From positions 1 through 64,000 of the forward strand of contig VFIW01000009.1 of the NCBI GenBank assembly GCA_006386115.1: a stretch of 64,000 bases of DNA, given 5' to 3'. Made by a program: the position numbers and the translations under genes. Source of the stretch: Globisporangium splendens (lineage: Eukaryota > Oomycota > Peronosporomycetes > Pythiales > Pythiaceae). Below the pieces are notes generated by a model, which was not told where the DNA came from, ran no database searches, and was given only the letters and a program-made list of their open reading frames with translations. This document shows positions 40,542 to 53,205 of the stretch, one piece after another (the first letter of the stretch is position 1; each line of letters begins with the position of its first letter).

Positions 40542-42827
40542 TTGGCAATCACAATGGTGTCAAGCAGCCAAAGCACCCACGTCCGAAAAGCTTCCCGCGC
40601 AGCAGCGAGTGGCAGTCCGAATGCGTCCAGCTACCCGTACTTCTCGAGCCCGGCGTATCATTTGTGGTGGATCGGGATCCTCGTTCTGCATCGCATTGGC
40701 GCAGCATACTACATCGCAGCAGCGTTTGCGTATTGGTACTTGCCTGGGACGTACTTGGACAGTTGCCTCGCATTCTGCTCGCTTGGAATGCCGTCCAAGT
40801 ACCATCACACCATGGGACAAGTTCACGCCTTCATGGGGGCTCTTCACTGCGGCCTCTTGGTCTGGATGCTCACGTGGTCGATTCGAAGGCGTGCGCTCGT
40901 ATTTGGATTTGCTGGTAACTTGAGGCTTCGCAACGTGCAAGACTGTGTCGAAAACGTAGAGAAGCAGAAACAGACACCGTTGAATGCTCTGTGGTATGTC
41001 CCCCACCAGATCTACAATGCGACGCTCGGACGCCGCGGTCTCTTTGGTGTTGAAAACCCTTGGTTTGACGTACTGCTCGTGCTCCGTGAGATCGTCGAGA
41101 TGGCACTACAAACGGGCCAAGCGTACCGCATGAGCTGATTCCTGCCGCGCGTGTGGCTCAACCGATTCTACGTCGGATTGCTCGTGCTCAATTGCTGGTC
41201 GACGGCACTGATCCACCACTTGCACCATGATTCCCCGTCGCGGCGACGTGTGCTCTCGATCCTGTGTGATTGCATCCTAGATACCGCGACGACGATTGCA
41301 ATCCCGGCGCTCTTGGTGCTCAGTTATGCCAAGGACTACGACTTCTCACTGAAAAGGTTTGATAGCGGCAAATGGAGTGACGACGTCTGGTTTGTGAACG
41401 TCTTGAACGAGTTTCAGATGATTCTGGTTATCTCATGGACCGACCTCGCGATCCGAATGGTCTTTAGCTTTGGCATGATCAGTAACATGAGCGGGATGAA
41501 AAACCTCATTCGATCTTGCGTCAAGCGGACCCAAGTCCAGACGACGACGGCGCTGACGCCTGGTAGCCGATCATCCTCGATGATGGCGCTAGCAGCAACA
41601 AGAAAAACCACTGATGTCCTCCCTGCTACCCGTCCCCATGGCTCCAATCTCGACTCACGGACATCTACACTCGCGTATCTGCGCAAACTATCGCCAGCAT
41701 GGCTTGCGTTTCGCGCTCGAATGACCCGCGCTGTGAATGTGCTGTTCTTCGTGTGGGGTGTCGTGATCTTCGGACTCCACTTGCATGCTGAGTCGTATCC
41801 GAACCTTGCACAGTGCAAGTCACAAGTGCGTCCGTGGTTGACGGCGTCGCCCGCATGCTCGCTGGTGAATCTTGACTGCTACGAGTTTGCAGTCGACGGT
41901 CAACGAGACGATATTGAAGCCCAGTGGAGTGCGTTTGAGGCACTCATGGTCGTGCGTGTCGTGATCAAACACTGCTCGAACCTAGAGATCCCGCCGACGC
42001 TGCAGACTTTCCGCAACCTTAACGGCATCAAGATCTACAACTCGACCCTCACAAGCTGGGGAGCCGACGCAGAGCTCACGAATACCCACACGCCAAAGAT
42101 CATGTCGGTGCTCCTCGTGCGCGTGAACCTGACCGATGGGGTCCTGCCGCTCGGCTTGCAGGCGTCGGACTTCCCCGCGACCTTGAACGATTTCGAGTTC
42201 AGCGTGACGAATCTGGTCGCTTTGCCCGATGACCTGGATCTGAAATGGCCGCGCTTCGCGACAGTGTACCTGGAATTCAGCCAGTTGACATATGTCCCGG
42301 AAGTTATCGTGCGACTGACGCCATATTACTTGTCGTTCGCAAGAAGTCCGATCGAAGAGCTACCTGCGGCGCTCTTTGAGACTTCTGGGATCAGCTACAT
42401 CGACATCGGGTGGACAAAGGTCTCGCTACTGCCTAGTGGCGTGAAAAGCATGTCGCCGTCGTTGGTGAAACTGGTCGTGCAGGGCACGGAAATCGAGCTG
42501 TTCTGGTCCTGGATTGATGCCTGGCTCGCGATCAAGGGATCAAGAATTTATGCCTGGAAAACACCATACTGTGAGTATCTGGAGAGCGTCTTGAGTGGCC
42601 AAGTGGCAGTGTCGACGCCATCGCCTTTCAGTAGCGCTATCAACGTATATGTCGCTCCAGAACCAGGCACGATCGGCGACGACATTCCAGTGCTGTCGCC
42701 TCTCCTGTCGAACTACTCGGAGGCCAACTGGGCGTTCCTCGAGCACAAAGTCACTTGCGCGCCGCGCAAAGCCAGTGTCTACAACCTCAACGCAGAGGAC
42801 GCGTACAGCGGCATCCACGTAGCGTGA
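40542..42827 (+). pseudogene. Multi-pass membrane protein with LRR-like ectodomain, copy B (single internal TGA)
   Basis: One frame runs from ATG 40542 to the TGA at 42825-42827 and is interrupted only by TGA at 41136-41138, after AYRMS, where copy A reads a Tyr codon. Without it the protein would be about 760 residues. Hydrophobic segments include WWIGILVLHRIGAAYYI, GALHCGLLVWMLTW, FYVGLLVLNCWSTALI, ILDTATTIAIPALLVL and VNVLFFVWGVVIFGLHL, about six in total. The C-terminal 370 residues are an ectodomain with LRR-like pieces (LVALPDDLDLKWP, LTYVPEVIVRLTPYYLSF). The break could be a real pseudogene mutation, an assembly error or read-through. A second possible ATG is at 40554. Function unknown. 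Confidence 0.65.
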
Positions 42828-43546
42828 GTATTTCAAGGGGAATCGCGAGCAAAGCTCTGCTTTGTGCAGCCTTAGGTGTGCAATGAACGACTTGTCATCA
42901 GATTGATTTTACATCCTGTGTGTGATGGTATCAGATAATATGTTGTTTTAATGTTGCTTAGAATCCGATTTCTGCTGCTGGAGTTGGACTTTGTTGCTTG
43001 TATGGTGCGCTTACAACCGTTGAGATCACGAATGGGTGGCTGGTAGAGAAGCGACACTTTTCAAGCTGCGACCAGCGCGCGAACCACCAGCATAGCACTG
43101 CACCGCATGCGCCTCGATTGCGTTGGAGGCGGATGGCGATGGCGGTAGTGCACGAGCAGGTAGGAAGGAGTGTAGTGTGTGTGCGTGTTGTCATTGATAC
43201 GAGAGAGTGAGATGAGGAGACCAGTGAGACCATTGCGCAGGGGTTTTGACCGAAGACTCCCCGAGTCGGACATGAAACCAAACCAGAGGCTACTTTGTGC
43301 GCGGTGGCGAGAGGGAGCGAGAGAGTGTGGCTGCGAGCATGTGCTTGTTGTTGCCTTTCTTGTTCTCCTTCCCCATGGCGCCTGATCACTCTCGACATTT
43401 GTGTACTTGTCTGTTAAACATTAAGCCGACAGAATTGTGCAGACTGCGTTGGAAAATGAAACTTTTTCTCGTTTGTATAGGGTACATAGTGTCAAAAAAT
43501 GTATAAGTACTTTCTAAGAAAGTTGGCGTCTTCTCATGGTGCTGGT
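42828..43546. other. Intergenic, no gene seen
   Basis: No supported gene between membrane/LRR-like copy B and the lipase. Confidence 0.5.
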
Positions 43547-44968
43547 TTACATGTTGTAGTGCTCTTTGCACAATCTCGCGGTCGTCGCGTCCGCAGGCGA
43601 CCCACACACGACCCGCAGCTCGCGCTGCTCGTCAAAGGCGTTGAGCGCCGCCTCGACGTTCTTGTGCTGCGCGATCACATCCGTGGCCACAACGTGGTCG
43701 TTGCTGCCGCGAAGCAACTTGCGCGACGACGTGCCAGTCGATGGCAAATCGCTAAGCAACCGGGCTTGCGTGCTGTAGATCTCGAACGCGTCCTGCAAGA
43801 GCTTGACGCCAATCACGGCCATGTGATCGAGGGTCGTGAACGTCGACATGTGGTGCCAGCGACCGGTCTTGGCGACAGCGCCAGTGTCGACGACGTCGGA
43901 TTTGCCGTCGTAGCGCATCGAGATCGTGTTGACGGCACCGTCATTCGGCTGCCAGTCTTTCGTGTACCCGTTTTTCAGTGGGTAGCTCGAGCCCATGAAC
44001 ACACTGAGTGGCTGCAACGGCAAGAGCATCGACTGCGGGCGTGGGAGGACGACGTTGACGAGACGGAACGTATCTTGGGTCGAAAAACTGTAGTAGTACA
44101 CATTGGGGAGTGTCTTCACCCACGTGTTTTCCTCAGTCGCGCCAGTATGGGAGAGCGAGTAGAGGCAAATGTCCTTGAATCCAGGCTGGAACATCTTGCT
44201 GCTGAAGATGCGCTTGATGTACGCAGTGATACTCTCGCCGTTCGCACGACCCGAGATCCCCCATTGGTCCAGCTTGGCATCGTACACAGCAGACGTGCTG
44301 CTTCCGACAACACCGAGAACGCTGAACACTCCCGCGACAGTATCTTCGATGAGGTCGCCGACCGTCGATAGTCCGTCCGCGAGCAGCGTGCCTTGGTTGG
44401 GCGTTGAGATCGTCGTGATCGAGTGGATCCAGTCCTTTCCGCCAGCGAAAAGAGGATGCGAGAACGCATCTTCTTGGATGGGGGCGTCCTTGGTACCCTC
44501 GGCGAGAAGTTGCGCCAACATACGGATCGTTTGGCCGCCCATGCTGTGTCCGACCAAGTGGATCTTCTGGACTTTGCCGTTCACGACTTCGCCCCACTTT
44601 GGATAGATGCCAGGAAACGTTCGTCCAGTCGCCTTGTGGCCATGCGCTGCCGAGTGTTTCGCGCCATAGTTCACGGTGCCACCTTTGATGTACGCGTACA
44701 ATTCACAGGCGCGATCCCAGTTACTCGAGAATGGACCGACCGTCGCCGTGTACACCTCGTAGCCCTGTGCTTGGAGTTGCGCTTGGTAATCGCCATGCAG
44801 ACCGCCCCAGTACTTGAATCCGAGCAGTTCATCTCGCCCCCACCCGGCAAAACCGTGCACGAGAACAATCGGATACTTGTTCCCAGCATGGACACTGGAG
44901 AACGAACAGATCCAAGACGCCAGTAGCAGGCAGAGCGCGAGGCACGGACGACGAAGCAACCCCGTCAT
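43547..44968 (-). CDS. Secreted lipase (alpha/beta-hydrolase, bacterial family I.5/staphylococcal type)
   Basis: A 473-residue intronless protein. A signal peptide (about residues 1-28, ending SVHA) leads directly into the oxyanion strand YPIVLVHGFAGWG. The nucleophile elbow GHSMGG places Ser142. NDGAVN gives catalytic Asp343 and LDHMAVIG gives His382. FKYWGGLHGDYQ and YGAKHSAAHGH fit the family I.5 (Geobacillus/Staphylococcus) lipases, which carry a structural zinc site in this region. These enzymes hydrolyse triacylglycerols outside the cell. The C-terminal 75 residues (after LLQDAFEIY) go beyond the catalytic core and are charged. An initiator-like CTCATTTCCGTTCTTT is at about 45019-45034 on the same strand. 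Confidence 0.9.
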   Translation of the reverse strand: MTGLLRRPCLALCLLLASWICSFSSVHAGNKYPIVLVHGFAGWGRDELLGFKYWGGLHGDYQAQLQAQGYEVYTATVGPFSSNWDRACELYAYIKGGTVNYGAKHSAAHGHKATGRTFPGIYPKWGEVVNGKVQKIHLVGHSMGGQTIRMLAQLLAEGTKDAPIQEDAFSHPLFAGGKDWIHSITTISTPNQGTLLADGLSTVGDLIEDTVAGVFSVLGVVGSSTSAVYDAKLDQWGISGRANGESITAYIKRIFSSKMFQPGFKDICLYSLSHTGATEENTWVKTLPNVYYYSFSTQDTFRLVNVVLPRPQSMLLPLQPLSVFMGSSYPLKNGYTKDWQPNDGAVNTISMRYDGKSDVVDTGAVAKTGRWHHMSTFTTLDHMAVIGVKLLQDAFEIYSTQARLLSDLPSTGTSSRKLLRGSNDHVVATDVIAQHKNVEAALNAFDEQRELRVVCGSPADATTARLCKEHYNM

Positions 44969-46381
44969 ACTGGTGAAACACGTTTGAGGCCGTGGAGGTT
45001 CTTCACCAGAGAGAGAGAAAGAACGGAAATGAGGTCACACCGTGTGCCATGGGAGGCTCTGTTATCGTCCAGACTTGTCCTTGGCACCAGAGTGACGTTG
45101 AGGCGCTGATGATGCCGGTCAGGATGACGTCTTCCTCGAATGAAAGACCAATGGATGAGCAGAGGGGAGAAGGAGGATGTGGTGATCGAGTTGCTTCGTC
45201 CTTGCACCACGTCCGCTCCTTTCTATTGCCGCATTGTGGCCGAAAAATGGCCAGGCAGCTTCAGAAAAGAAGCAAAAGAAGCATCGTGGCTAGTTTCTGA
45301 CTCTTTGAAGTTGCAGTGCCTTCCAGCAGTGCCACAGTACCCCTTCGCTGTCTTCTCGCTGAGCCCCAGTCTTCAAGCAGACGCTTCAATGAAAACAGCA
45401 GAAGCCACCATGCCCAACGTCAAAGAGAAAAGAACGCCAGGACTTTCGAGACTTGCAGTTGATGGTTTCTCGCCACCTGGGTGCAGTTTGTGCGGTACGC
45501 TGATGCACCCACGCATGAAAGGACACTGGTGACCTTGACGGTACTGTGCCAGTCCAGCCACAATGGTCATGTCAAATGGAAAACGAGAGCTCTCGTGTTT
45601 GCCCTCCAAGGACATTGCAAGAGACGCAAGACGATGCAGAATGAGGCGCTCATATCTTAGGTGCTCCTTTTGTGCACGTGAGGCTTTTTGCGAGCCAGTG
45701 GATGCCTAATTCCAGCACTGGAGATGTATTTCACCTCGTATAACACGTACTGTGTCAGTTGGCACTGTACTTTGGTTTAGTAAAGGTGAGTCGAATTAGT
45801 TCATTTCAAACATAAAGAGGTTGATATTGTTTGTTAGATCGCTTGACTGTCTGTGTGCAGATCCCCATTGCGATTTATGTGCATCCGTCTGGGACACTGG
45901 ATCCCCATTTTTGTGCTCAGGTTTCTCTTCTCTTCTCCACACCTCTTGATTTCTTCATCTTGAGCAAGTCGTCATCATGCCTTGTGGCTGTGAGCGTCTG
46001 TATTTTTGGATATTACGCTCTTCGGAACGACATGCAAGGCACATTGGGAGTAACCACCGTCGTCATGGATCAGCATTTCTCCACACGCGTTTAGACAATA
46101 ATTAGGCACAACTTTGACGAATAGTGAACACAGACCTAAATATTTCTTTTCGTAGGAATACGGTCTTAAATGATATCGGCACATTTCTCATTCGATATTA
46201 TATCCAATAGCTTATCATCTACCAGAACAGTCCAGGTTTGTCAAAACCTGTCAGCTCCTAGAAACCATTCCACTCATCCTACAAACTCGTCCTACACTGA
46301 TCCAACAACAGTACAAGAAACAGGTATAAACCGGTACTCCAATACCGATGCAATACCGATACACTACTTCTTGTCAAGAAC
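44969..46381. other. Intergenic between divergent lipase and Rab3GAP genes
   Basis: It holds the promoters of both genes. An open frame at 45140-45532 has no recognisable family. An Inr-like CACTCATCCTACAAAC lies at about 46271-46286 before the Rab3GAP gene. Confidence 0.5.
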
Positions 46382-49300
46382 ATGAAGAACGCCGACTGTA
46401 TCCAAAAGAGAAAAGCAGCAAACATGGAGGTGGAGGAGGACCCGAGCAGCCAGTTCGTGGACTTCACGAACGCCACGCCGCTCGAGCAGTTCATCGCGGA
46501 CATCGAGCAGACGCTCATCGTGTGGCAGCTCTCCAACAAGGGCCACGCGTGCGCCGATGCGCTCGGCGCCGCATTCCCACAGCAAAAGCAGCAGCAGCAG
46601 CGCGCGCGACGCCGCAGCTCCGTCGACCTCACTGGGGACTCGTATGCAGCAGATTCAAGCACTTGGAGAGAGGATGAGCCGCTGACGTGGACGCACGTCG
46701 TAGAGCTCGATTTGCACGGCAACGGCGCACCGAATTGCTACGCGCTGACGCTGTTTGTGTCGAATCAGAGCTCCCAGCCGCATGAGCAGCACAAAGAAGG
46801 TGATTCACACCAGAACAGCATGGATACAAACAACAACAGCAGCAAGAAGAATCAGTGGCAGGAGGGACTCGAGCACTTTACACCGACGATGCTCGCGATC
46901 GCGGACTCGACCCGTGATTTCCATTGGCAACGTGGCTGCAATGGTGCTGCTACGGGCTTCCACGATTCGTCGGTGTTTGTGGATGGGAATGATGGACTCA
47001 CGCTGGAGGACGAGCAGAAGAGCAACAAGCGCGCGACGTTCGAGAGTGTGAAGAAGTGGTTTGGCGTCGACGAGTTTGTGTTTCTGAGCCGAACGTCGCA
47101 GTCGGCGAACCGGAGACCCGTGAGCACGATGAACCGCTCGCGTCCTCTGGCAACAAGTAATAGTGAGGCATCAGACACCAATCAAGCCTTGAGTGGAGAG
47201 GATGTCATTCTTGGTAACAAGAGCGGTGTATCGCTGCGTGCAGGTGAGGATGACGAGAGGAAAGACTTTATGCTCGACATCGCCGTGGATCAGAACGAGT
47301 CGGGCGTGCTGCTCTCGGCGCTGACGATCGCTCTGAACAATTGCAACTGCACGCTGCCAGCGTTTGTACCGACGTATGCGCCTTCGAACGGCACGTGGCT
47401 CGGCTCGGCCGTCCCGGGTGCGACGGGGAACGTGTCGATCTCGTTTGAAACGGACTCAATCCCGGAAGTCAATTCGCACCAAAGTTGCATCAGTGGACTG
47501 CTCGATTTCTTTCGCTTGAAGCTGCAACTTCCGCACCAGATTGAAGAAAAGTATCGACTCGCTGCGGCTTCGGGGGATAGCGCAACAGATCTCGCACTCG
47601 GCATGTCCGTGTCAGCATCATTTGGTTATTCGTGGACCCGAGCCGATGATCCACGAGAGATGGAACTAGACCACTCAACGTGGAAGACCCAGTGTTTTAA
47701 TGAGGGTGCGGGGACGTTTGCGAGGCACCAGAATGACCATGCGGAGCACCAGCAAGTCGTGAAAGCGCTCTTTGGCGGTGACCGATCGGACCAGTGTGTC
47801 GGGTCCGTTGCATCCCCGCTGCTCGGGATGGACCTCACCGTGATCTGGCCCAATCTGCGAGAAGGTACGTACGTCGACAACGTCGTGCACTCCAGTCTAG
47901 ACGCGAAAAAGGCACCAGAGTGGATGCTAGACGTGCGTTTCCAGGATCTAAAGTCGGAGAACGAGCGCAAACCACAGTTGGCACTGAGTAAAGTAGTCGC
48001 CAACTTGGTGCAAGCGTACTCAAACTCGAGGGAGCTCAGCAAAGATATCCTCGTGTCGGAAATGGCGCCAAATCTGCCACCTTCTGCCACCCAGCCACCA
48101 TCATCCTCGTCTTCGTCGACGACTTCAGCACCAAGTTCATCGTCATCGAGACTTCCAGAAACGATTCCTGCGGCGCGGGCAGCAGTCGTGATCGGGAATG
48201 CCATTGGCACGCTCACATCGACTTTGGTATCGGCCGCGACGTGGAAAGGCACAGACATTGAAGAAATCCGCCGTATCGTCTGGGAACTCTTTGACGACGT
48301 CGACGACGGATCCGCACACCAGAAGTGCGCGATGCGTTCAACTCTTCCCATGAACGTCGCGCACAGTGCGCCGATCGGTCAACTCGTGTCCATCTTGGCC
48401 TGCCGAATGGGTCAACTGCGTAAGTGAAAGCTTGTTTGATTATTCCTATGTTGCCTTATTAATTTCGATTTGTTGTGCTGGGGACTGCTAGATGGCGTGA
48501 ACGCGATGTCGCTGCTCTGGGTCGAGTTTGTGAAAATGCTGCGCGAGCGTTGGTTCCAGCTTCGATTACTACCAGCTATGGTACGAAGTCTGCATCAGTT
48601 TATTTGTCATTTTGTGTCTGGATGTGTGTTCCCACTCTAACGATTCTGTTGATGTGTGTTGCCGTTTTCCAGAGTACTGCGCTTGAAGAAGGCGGTGAAC
48701 AGCATGCGACGACGACCAACAGATCGCTCGATGCGCTGTTCTTACTGGATTCCGAGTCGCTGCAGCTTCCGTCGCCGGATTTCCACCGGTGTCTACTGCA
48801 CCAGAAGCTCCAATTACTGAACTGCTGCATTTTAAGGTACCCAAAAGCCTTCAAAAGGCGGACCAGGATTTCTCCTACTCACTCTTTTGTTGGCTCTTTG
48901 TGTGCAGGCAAGCTGAAATCTGTCGCACACCAGCAGAAACCAATGATTTGGCGACTACGATGTCGGATCTTACGTCTTTTACCCTTGATTACGACGAAGA
49001 CAATGACGTTAACGAAGAAGCAGTCGACGACTCACCGGGGAGCGATGATGAGTTTTTCGACTCGATTGAACAGCACGATACACAACATTCCGGATCCACT
49101 GCTGTTGCTGGTTCCGCAGCGACTGGCGTCACAGAAGGCGGTCGACGCGTGATCCCAGGCGTGTACTGCTTGACAACGAACGCGTTGATGATGGAGCCAC
49201 TCACACAAGTTGCGGTGCCCATGACCGAAGATGTCGCGAAAGAGCAGCAGGATTTGTTATCTCGACTCGGTGTGAGCGTCGAATCTGCGATGCTTCGTCA

Positions 49301-50465
49301 GCAGATCCAGAGCGCTGCGCTTGTATCGGATATGCAGGCGTTCAAAGCGGCGAATCCAGGCTGCTGTCTCGCGGATTTCATTCGATGGTACTCGCCCAAG
49401 GACTGGATTCCAGTGGATCCGTTGCAGAGTGAGCAGGAATTCTTGCCCGAGGAAGGCAGAAACGTGTGGTGGTTTGAAAAACAGGGCATGCTCTCGGAGC
49501 GCATGCGCTTTGGTTCGAAAACGCAGCAAAAGCATTTGTGGCAGCAAATATGGGAAACCTCGGCACCAGTGCCTGCGAGCCGCCAGAAGTGCCTCTTCGA
49601 TCCGCTCCACGAGTCCGAGAAGATTTATCATTACCTAGAGACGATTTCACCGCACGAACTGTTCCATCAGATGCTTGCGGGTGTGATCGCGAGTGCGTGT
49701 TACACGCTGACGACCGCGTTGCCATTCCCAAGCAAAGAGCTCCCGGTGTTTGATGCGGCGATGCGAGACCTCGTGAACCGTTGTAATCGCGCGATTGCGT
49801 TGCTCGACGATGCATTAGCCGAGTCCCAAGTTGCATTCCCTGCCGGGAAAGACCAACGTGAGGAGCACGAGAAGGCCAAGGGACAACTGCAAGTCGCGTT
49901 CGAAATGGCACTGGATGCGTGCTGGAAGCTCGTGCTCGAGCTTGAGCACGTCGAGAGCCTGCTCTCGAACGCTCTCGCTCTGCTCGAATGCTTTCTGCCT
50001 TCTCCCTCTTCTGAGGATGAGAGAAAGCCGCACGACGCGGCGACGACCTCGGCGACTCTCGAATTGATTAACTTGTTGCTGCTGCAGACTGCAACTGGCT
50101 ATCATCTTAGTGGAGACACTAAACGGTATGCGAGCACCGCCATGGTGCCAGGTGGACGCAGTATTTCAGAGTTGCTTCAAGTGGACGCTCTTCGCGAACG
50201 CGTCACGACGCTTGTGTTGCTGAACCCTGTGTTGATTGGACCAGTGCAGCGCGAGTATGTGCTGCGCTGCATTAGTCCTCGTCCGTTCTTAAGGGAGTAC
50301 TACTTGGACGACGATCCGGTCGTGGACCAGTCGTCCTCGCCGCGTGTTGTGGAAAGCAGCAGCAATGGTGTCGAGGAGAGTCCGCTCGTGGTGAACCGCA
50401 TGTACGCAGCGTTCGAGAAGAACACAGTGCGGTTCGCGTTGGTGCTGGCCGAGTCGGAATTTTGA
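46382..50465 (+). CDS. RAB3GAP1: Rab3 GTPase-activating protein catalytic subunit (four exons)
   Basis: Exons 46382-48419, 48492-48580, 48673-48836 and 48908-50465 join in frame to 1282 residues, longer than the roughly 980 of the animal protein because of Ser/Gln-rich inserts. Donors are GTAAGT, GTACGA and GTACCC; acceptors end TAG, CAG and CAG. The N-terminus FVDFTNATPLEQFIADIEQT matches the family's FTTASEWERFI region. WFGVDEFVFL follows near residue 225. LLHQKLQLLNCCI spans exon 3, and AANPGCCLADFIRWYSPKDW with ERMRF, PVPASRQKCLFD and EKIYHYLE in exon 4 are strong family signatures. With the non-catalytic subunit it acts on Rab18/Rab3 at the ER and in lipid-droplet and secretory traffic. 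ATG at 46424 is an alternative start. Confidence 0.9.
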
Positions 50466-53205
50466 GAGATTTGCAACAGAGTTGCGTGAAATAGTATCCG
50501 TCGATCAAGGAAAAGCGCCTCATCCTGGCTGGTGCGCAAGAGGGCGATGGATCGTGCGTGTGAAGAAGTTCAGTCTACGGAAGTAAAGATGGGGAGCCAA
50601 AATTTTCTGCAAGCAGAACCAAGGAGCAGTGGAAGTCGATGGGGACAAGACAGTCAAAGCAGGGGTGGGAAGATCCAAAGTTGAAGAGCTTTGTACTGCT
50701 GGAATGAGGGAGAAGGGAAGAGAGGCTCGTGCTGGAACGCAATGATGTCAGTCGGTGAGTCAAGTTTGCGCAGTTGTGTTGATGGAGTCGCCAACGACAG
50801 CACAAGTTGAAGGCGGTGGCTATTGCCTGTGTTCTACACACGGTATAATATACACTCATCAAACTATTTTGAGTGTGTGTCTCTATAATATTCGTATACT
50901 TGTATACATATACGTATTGTCAAGGCACAGTCAATAGCGCACTGAGTCGATCGTTTTTGCTTTGTGAGAAAGGTTGCACGCTGTGCGTCGTCCGCGTCAT
51001 CGCGAGCAGCTTCAAGTCGGTGATTACGACTGCATTTTGCTGTCCGATTTAAGCGGAAGAAAGGAATCTGGCTGCTTCTTTTTTATTTATTTCCCTCCTT
51101 CCTGCCACGTAAGACGGCGTTGAAGTGCATGAGGCTCGCGTGAAAAAGTCCTCATGCACTCGCTTACTTCAACGTCACGTCCATTGCATGAACAAAAAAT
51201 CCATGAGAGCCTCAAGCATCCTCAGTTACTTCAACGCCACGTCCTGTTTTCCACTGAAAAGCATTCACGTCTCTGGGCGGCAGTCAACCAAACCGCGTCC
51301 GGACGAAACATGTATGAGCTGAACACCTTGCGCGTTTGGCGCATGTGGCGCACACATGCCAATTGGCATGACAGGCTGTTCATGCCCAGCTGCCAAGCTC
51401 TTCTGGGTCGTGCAAAAGGATCCTCGCTCTGTGTCTGTGAGAGCGAGGGGGACAGGAGCAAACACAAAGCAGGCATGTTCGGGAGAAGAAACAGGCGAAC
51501 AGCACAAAATTTGAAGCTTGGGTGCTTGGTTTGTGAAAAGAAGGAAGGGAGTTGCCTCAAGCCGATGCGCGCAACACAGAACAAAGAACCTGTTACAGTG
51601 CTCGCACTCAAGGCGCTTCAGGATTTGTTGTCGTTTCACTAAGAAACCTTCTCAAGAGCTTGTCGGCCACAATTTTCAGCGGAGGAGCCATGATCAGCTC
51701 AGCTTTTGGCTTTCCTCGCTTTTCGTCGCACTCATCTGACGACAGCAGCGTTCTTCTTTGATTGTCCCTTTTTCCTCCGATCGGAAATGATCCCGATGAT
51801 CTCAGGCAAGCCAGAGCAACCTGGTTGCATTCTGCAGATTGAGGGGGAGGACGGGGCGAACGACTAAACCGCAAAGCACACTGAAAGAATGTGCTTTGTG
51901 GTCGACGAGATCGAGTAACGCGTGGCAAGAGCGACACGAAAAAGAGTGGCGGGGAGGAGGAGGGAGTGTGCTCTTGTGACAGGGGGAGAGACCATCCTCT
52001 GTACTTTGGCTCGAGCGTCATGCGTCGTCGTTAGTACGAGCAGAAGGCGTGAGTGTGCGCCACAAGCGACTGCAGTCATCAGCGTTTTGCTGCGACTTGA
52101 TGGGCGTGCGAACACGCTGAAGCTGGCGGTGGCGACAAGGGTGTGTGCAACACCATCACCTTACAAAGACAAACATTACGTAATCGCGCAGAGAGTGAAG
52201 GTCTGTTTTATGAATGCTTGTGCCACATAATGCGACGAGCCATGTGTCACTGTATTTCTTCGAAAAAAGAGACCTGCAGACTTTGAATAGAACGATTGTA
52301 ACGTCATTTTGATCAATGTCAGAGTCAGCCCCGTATAAAGAGACGGCTGTTGTATTCAAACACAAACATTATCTGCGAGAGACTTCAATAGCACATTCAA
52401 CTGCAGTACTTTATACTGCGAGAAGACCTTAACTGAGTTTTACATCGTTCGTCCAATTGTGCAATTGCATATCTTGTAAAAACGCATTGTGTTTTCTATC
52501 CCGCTTCGTTTCATGATCACCTGGCTTGTTTCTGTGCTAATCTTCTTTCTTTGACTTCCATCATCCCCTCCTGCCAATTGTTCTGGATACAATTAATAGA
52601 ATGGACGAAAACGGGTTGAAAGAGGACCGTTTCATCAATATTGAAGTCGCTCTCTCGCTCTCTCTCTCTCTCTCTCTCACTTCCAGAAAATAATACACAC
52701 GAGTTATTTGGCTTGCAAGCCTCCCGTTGTCTTCTGAGGCTCTGAGGCTGACCATTGCCCCCTCCCATCGTCCCTCCCACACACACACACACACACACTG
52801 GTGTGTTGACAGGCCGTGCAGAGTCGGGCCATGTGGTGGGATCGGTTCGATTTGTGGCCACCAGCTGGAACGCTCGTGTGCGTCAATGGCTCTTTGACGA
52901 AACAGGAACGCGGGCGGGGGGAAAGACGGGGAAGAGAGAGGAAAAGACGGGGACGGGCTCGTTTGCTCCAGTTTACCCTCTATGTTGCGTGGCAGTCGTA
53001 CCTAACATCAATAATGAGTATTATTTGTCGCTTCTGGGATGTGTAACACCAAATTGAAGATACTATCAAACATTTTCAAAGGGTATGAGAATAAATGGGT
53101 GACGGAAAACAGAGGAGAGTTGGCAGCCTCCCCTCTCTCTTTCCGTTCTTTCTCTTCTGTCGCTGCTGAGCCACTTGATCAGCGAGTGAGCTCGTGGCGC
53201 TCATA
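50466..53205. other. 2.7-kb intergenic interval with microsatellites
   Basis: A (CT)n tract at about 52650-52680 and an (AC)n tract at about 52780-52800 were seen. Short frames on both strands lack motifs. The interval holds the bZIP promoter. Confidence 0.5.

Noticed and set aside
43499..44371. 290-codon plus-strand frame opposite the lipase
   Set aside because: Arg/Val-rich shadow frame without motifs; the lipase frame has all catalytic residues.
45140..45532. 130-codon frame between lipase and Rab3GAP
   Set aside because: No recognisable family and no supporting promoter motif; could not be distinguished from chance.
51154..51642. 162-codon frame and overlapping antisense frames
   Set aside because: Frames of similar length overlap on both strands with no domain; AT/GC pattern is that of intergenic DNA.
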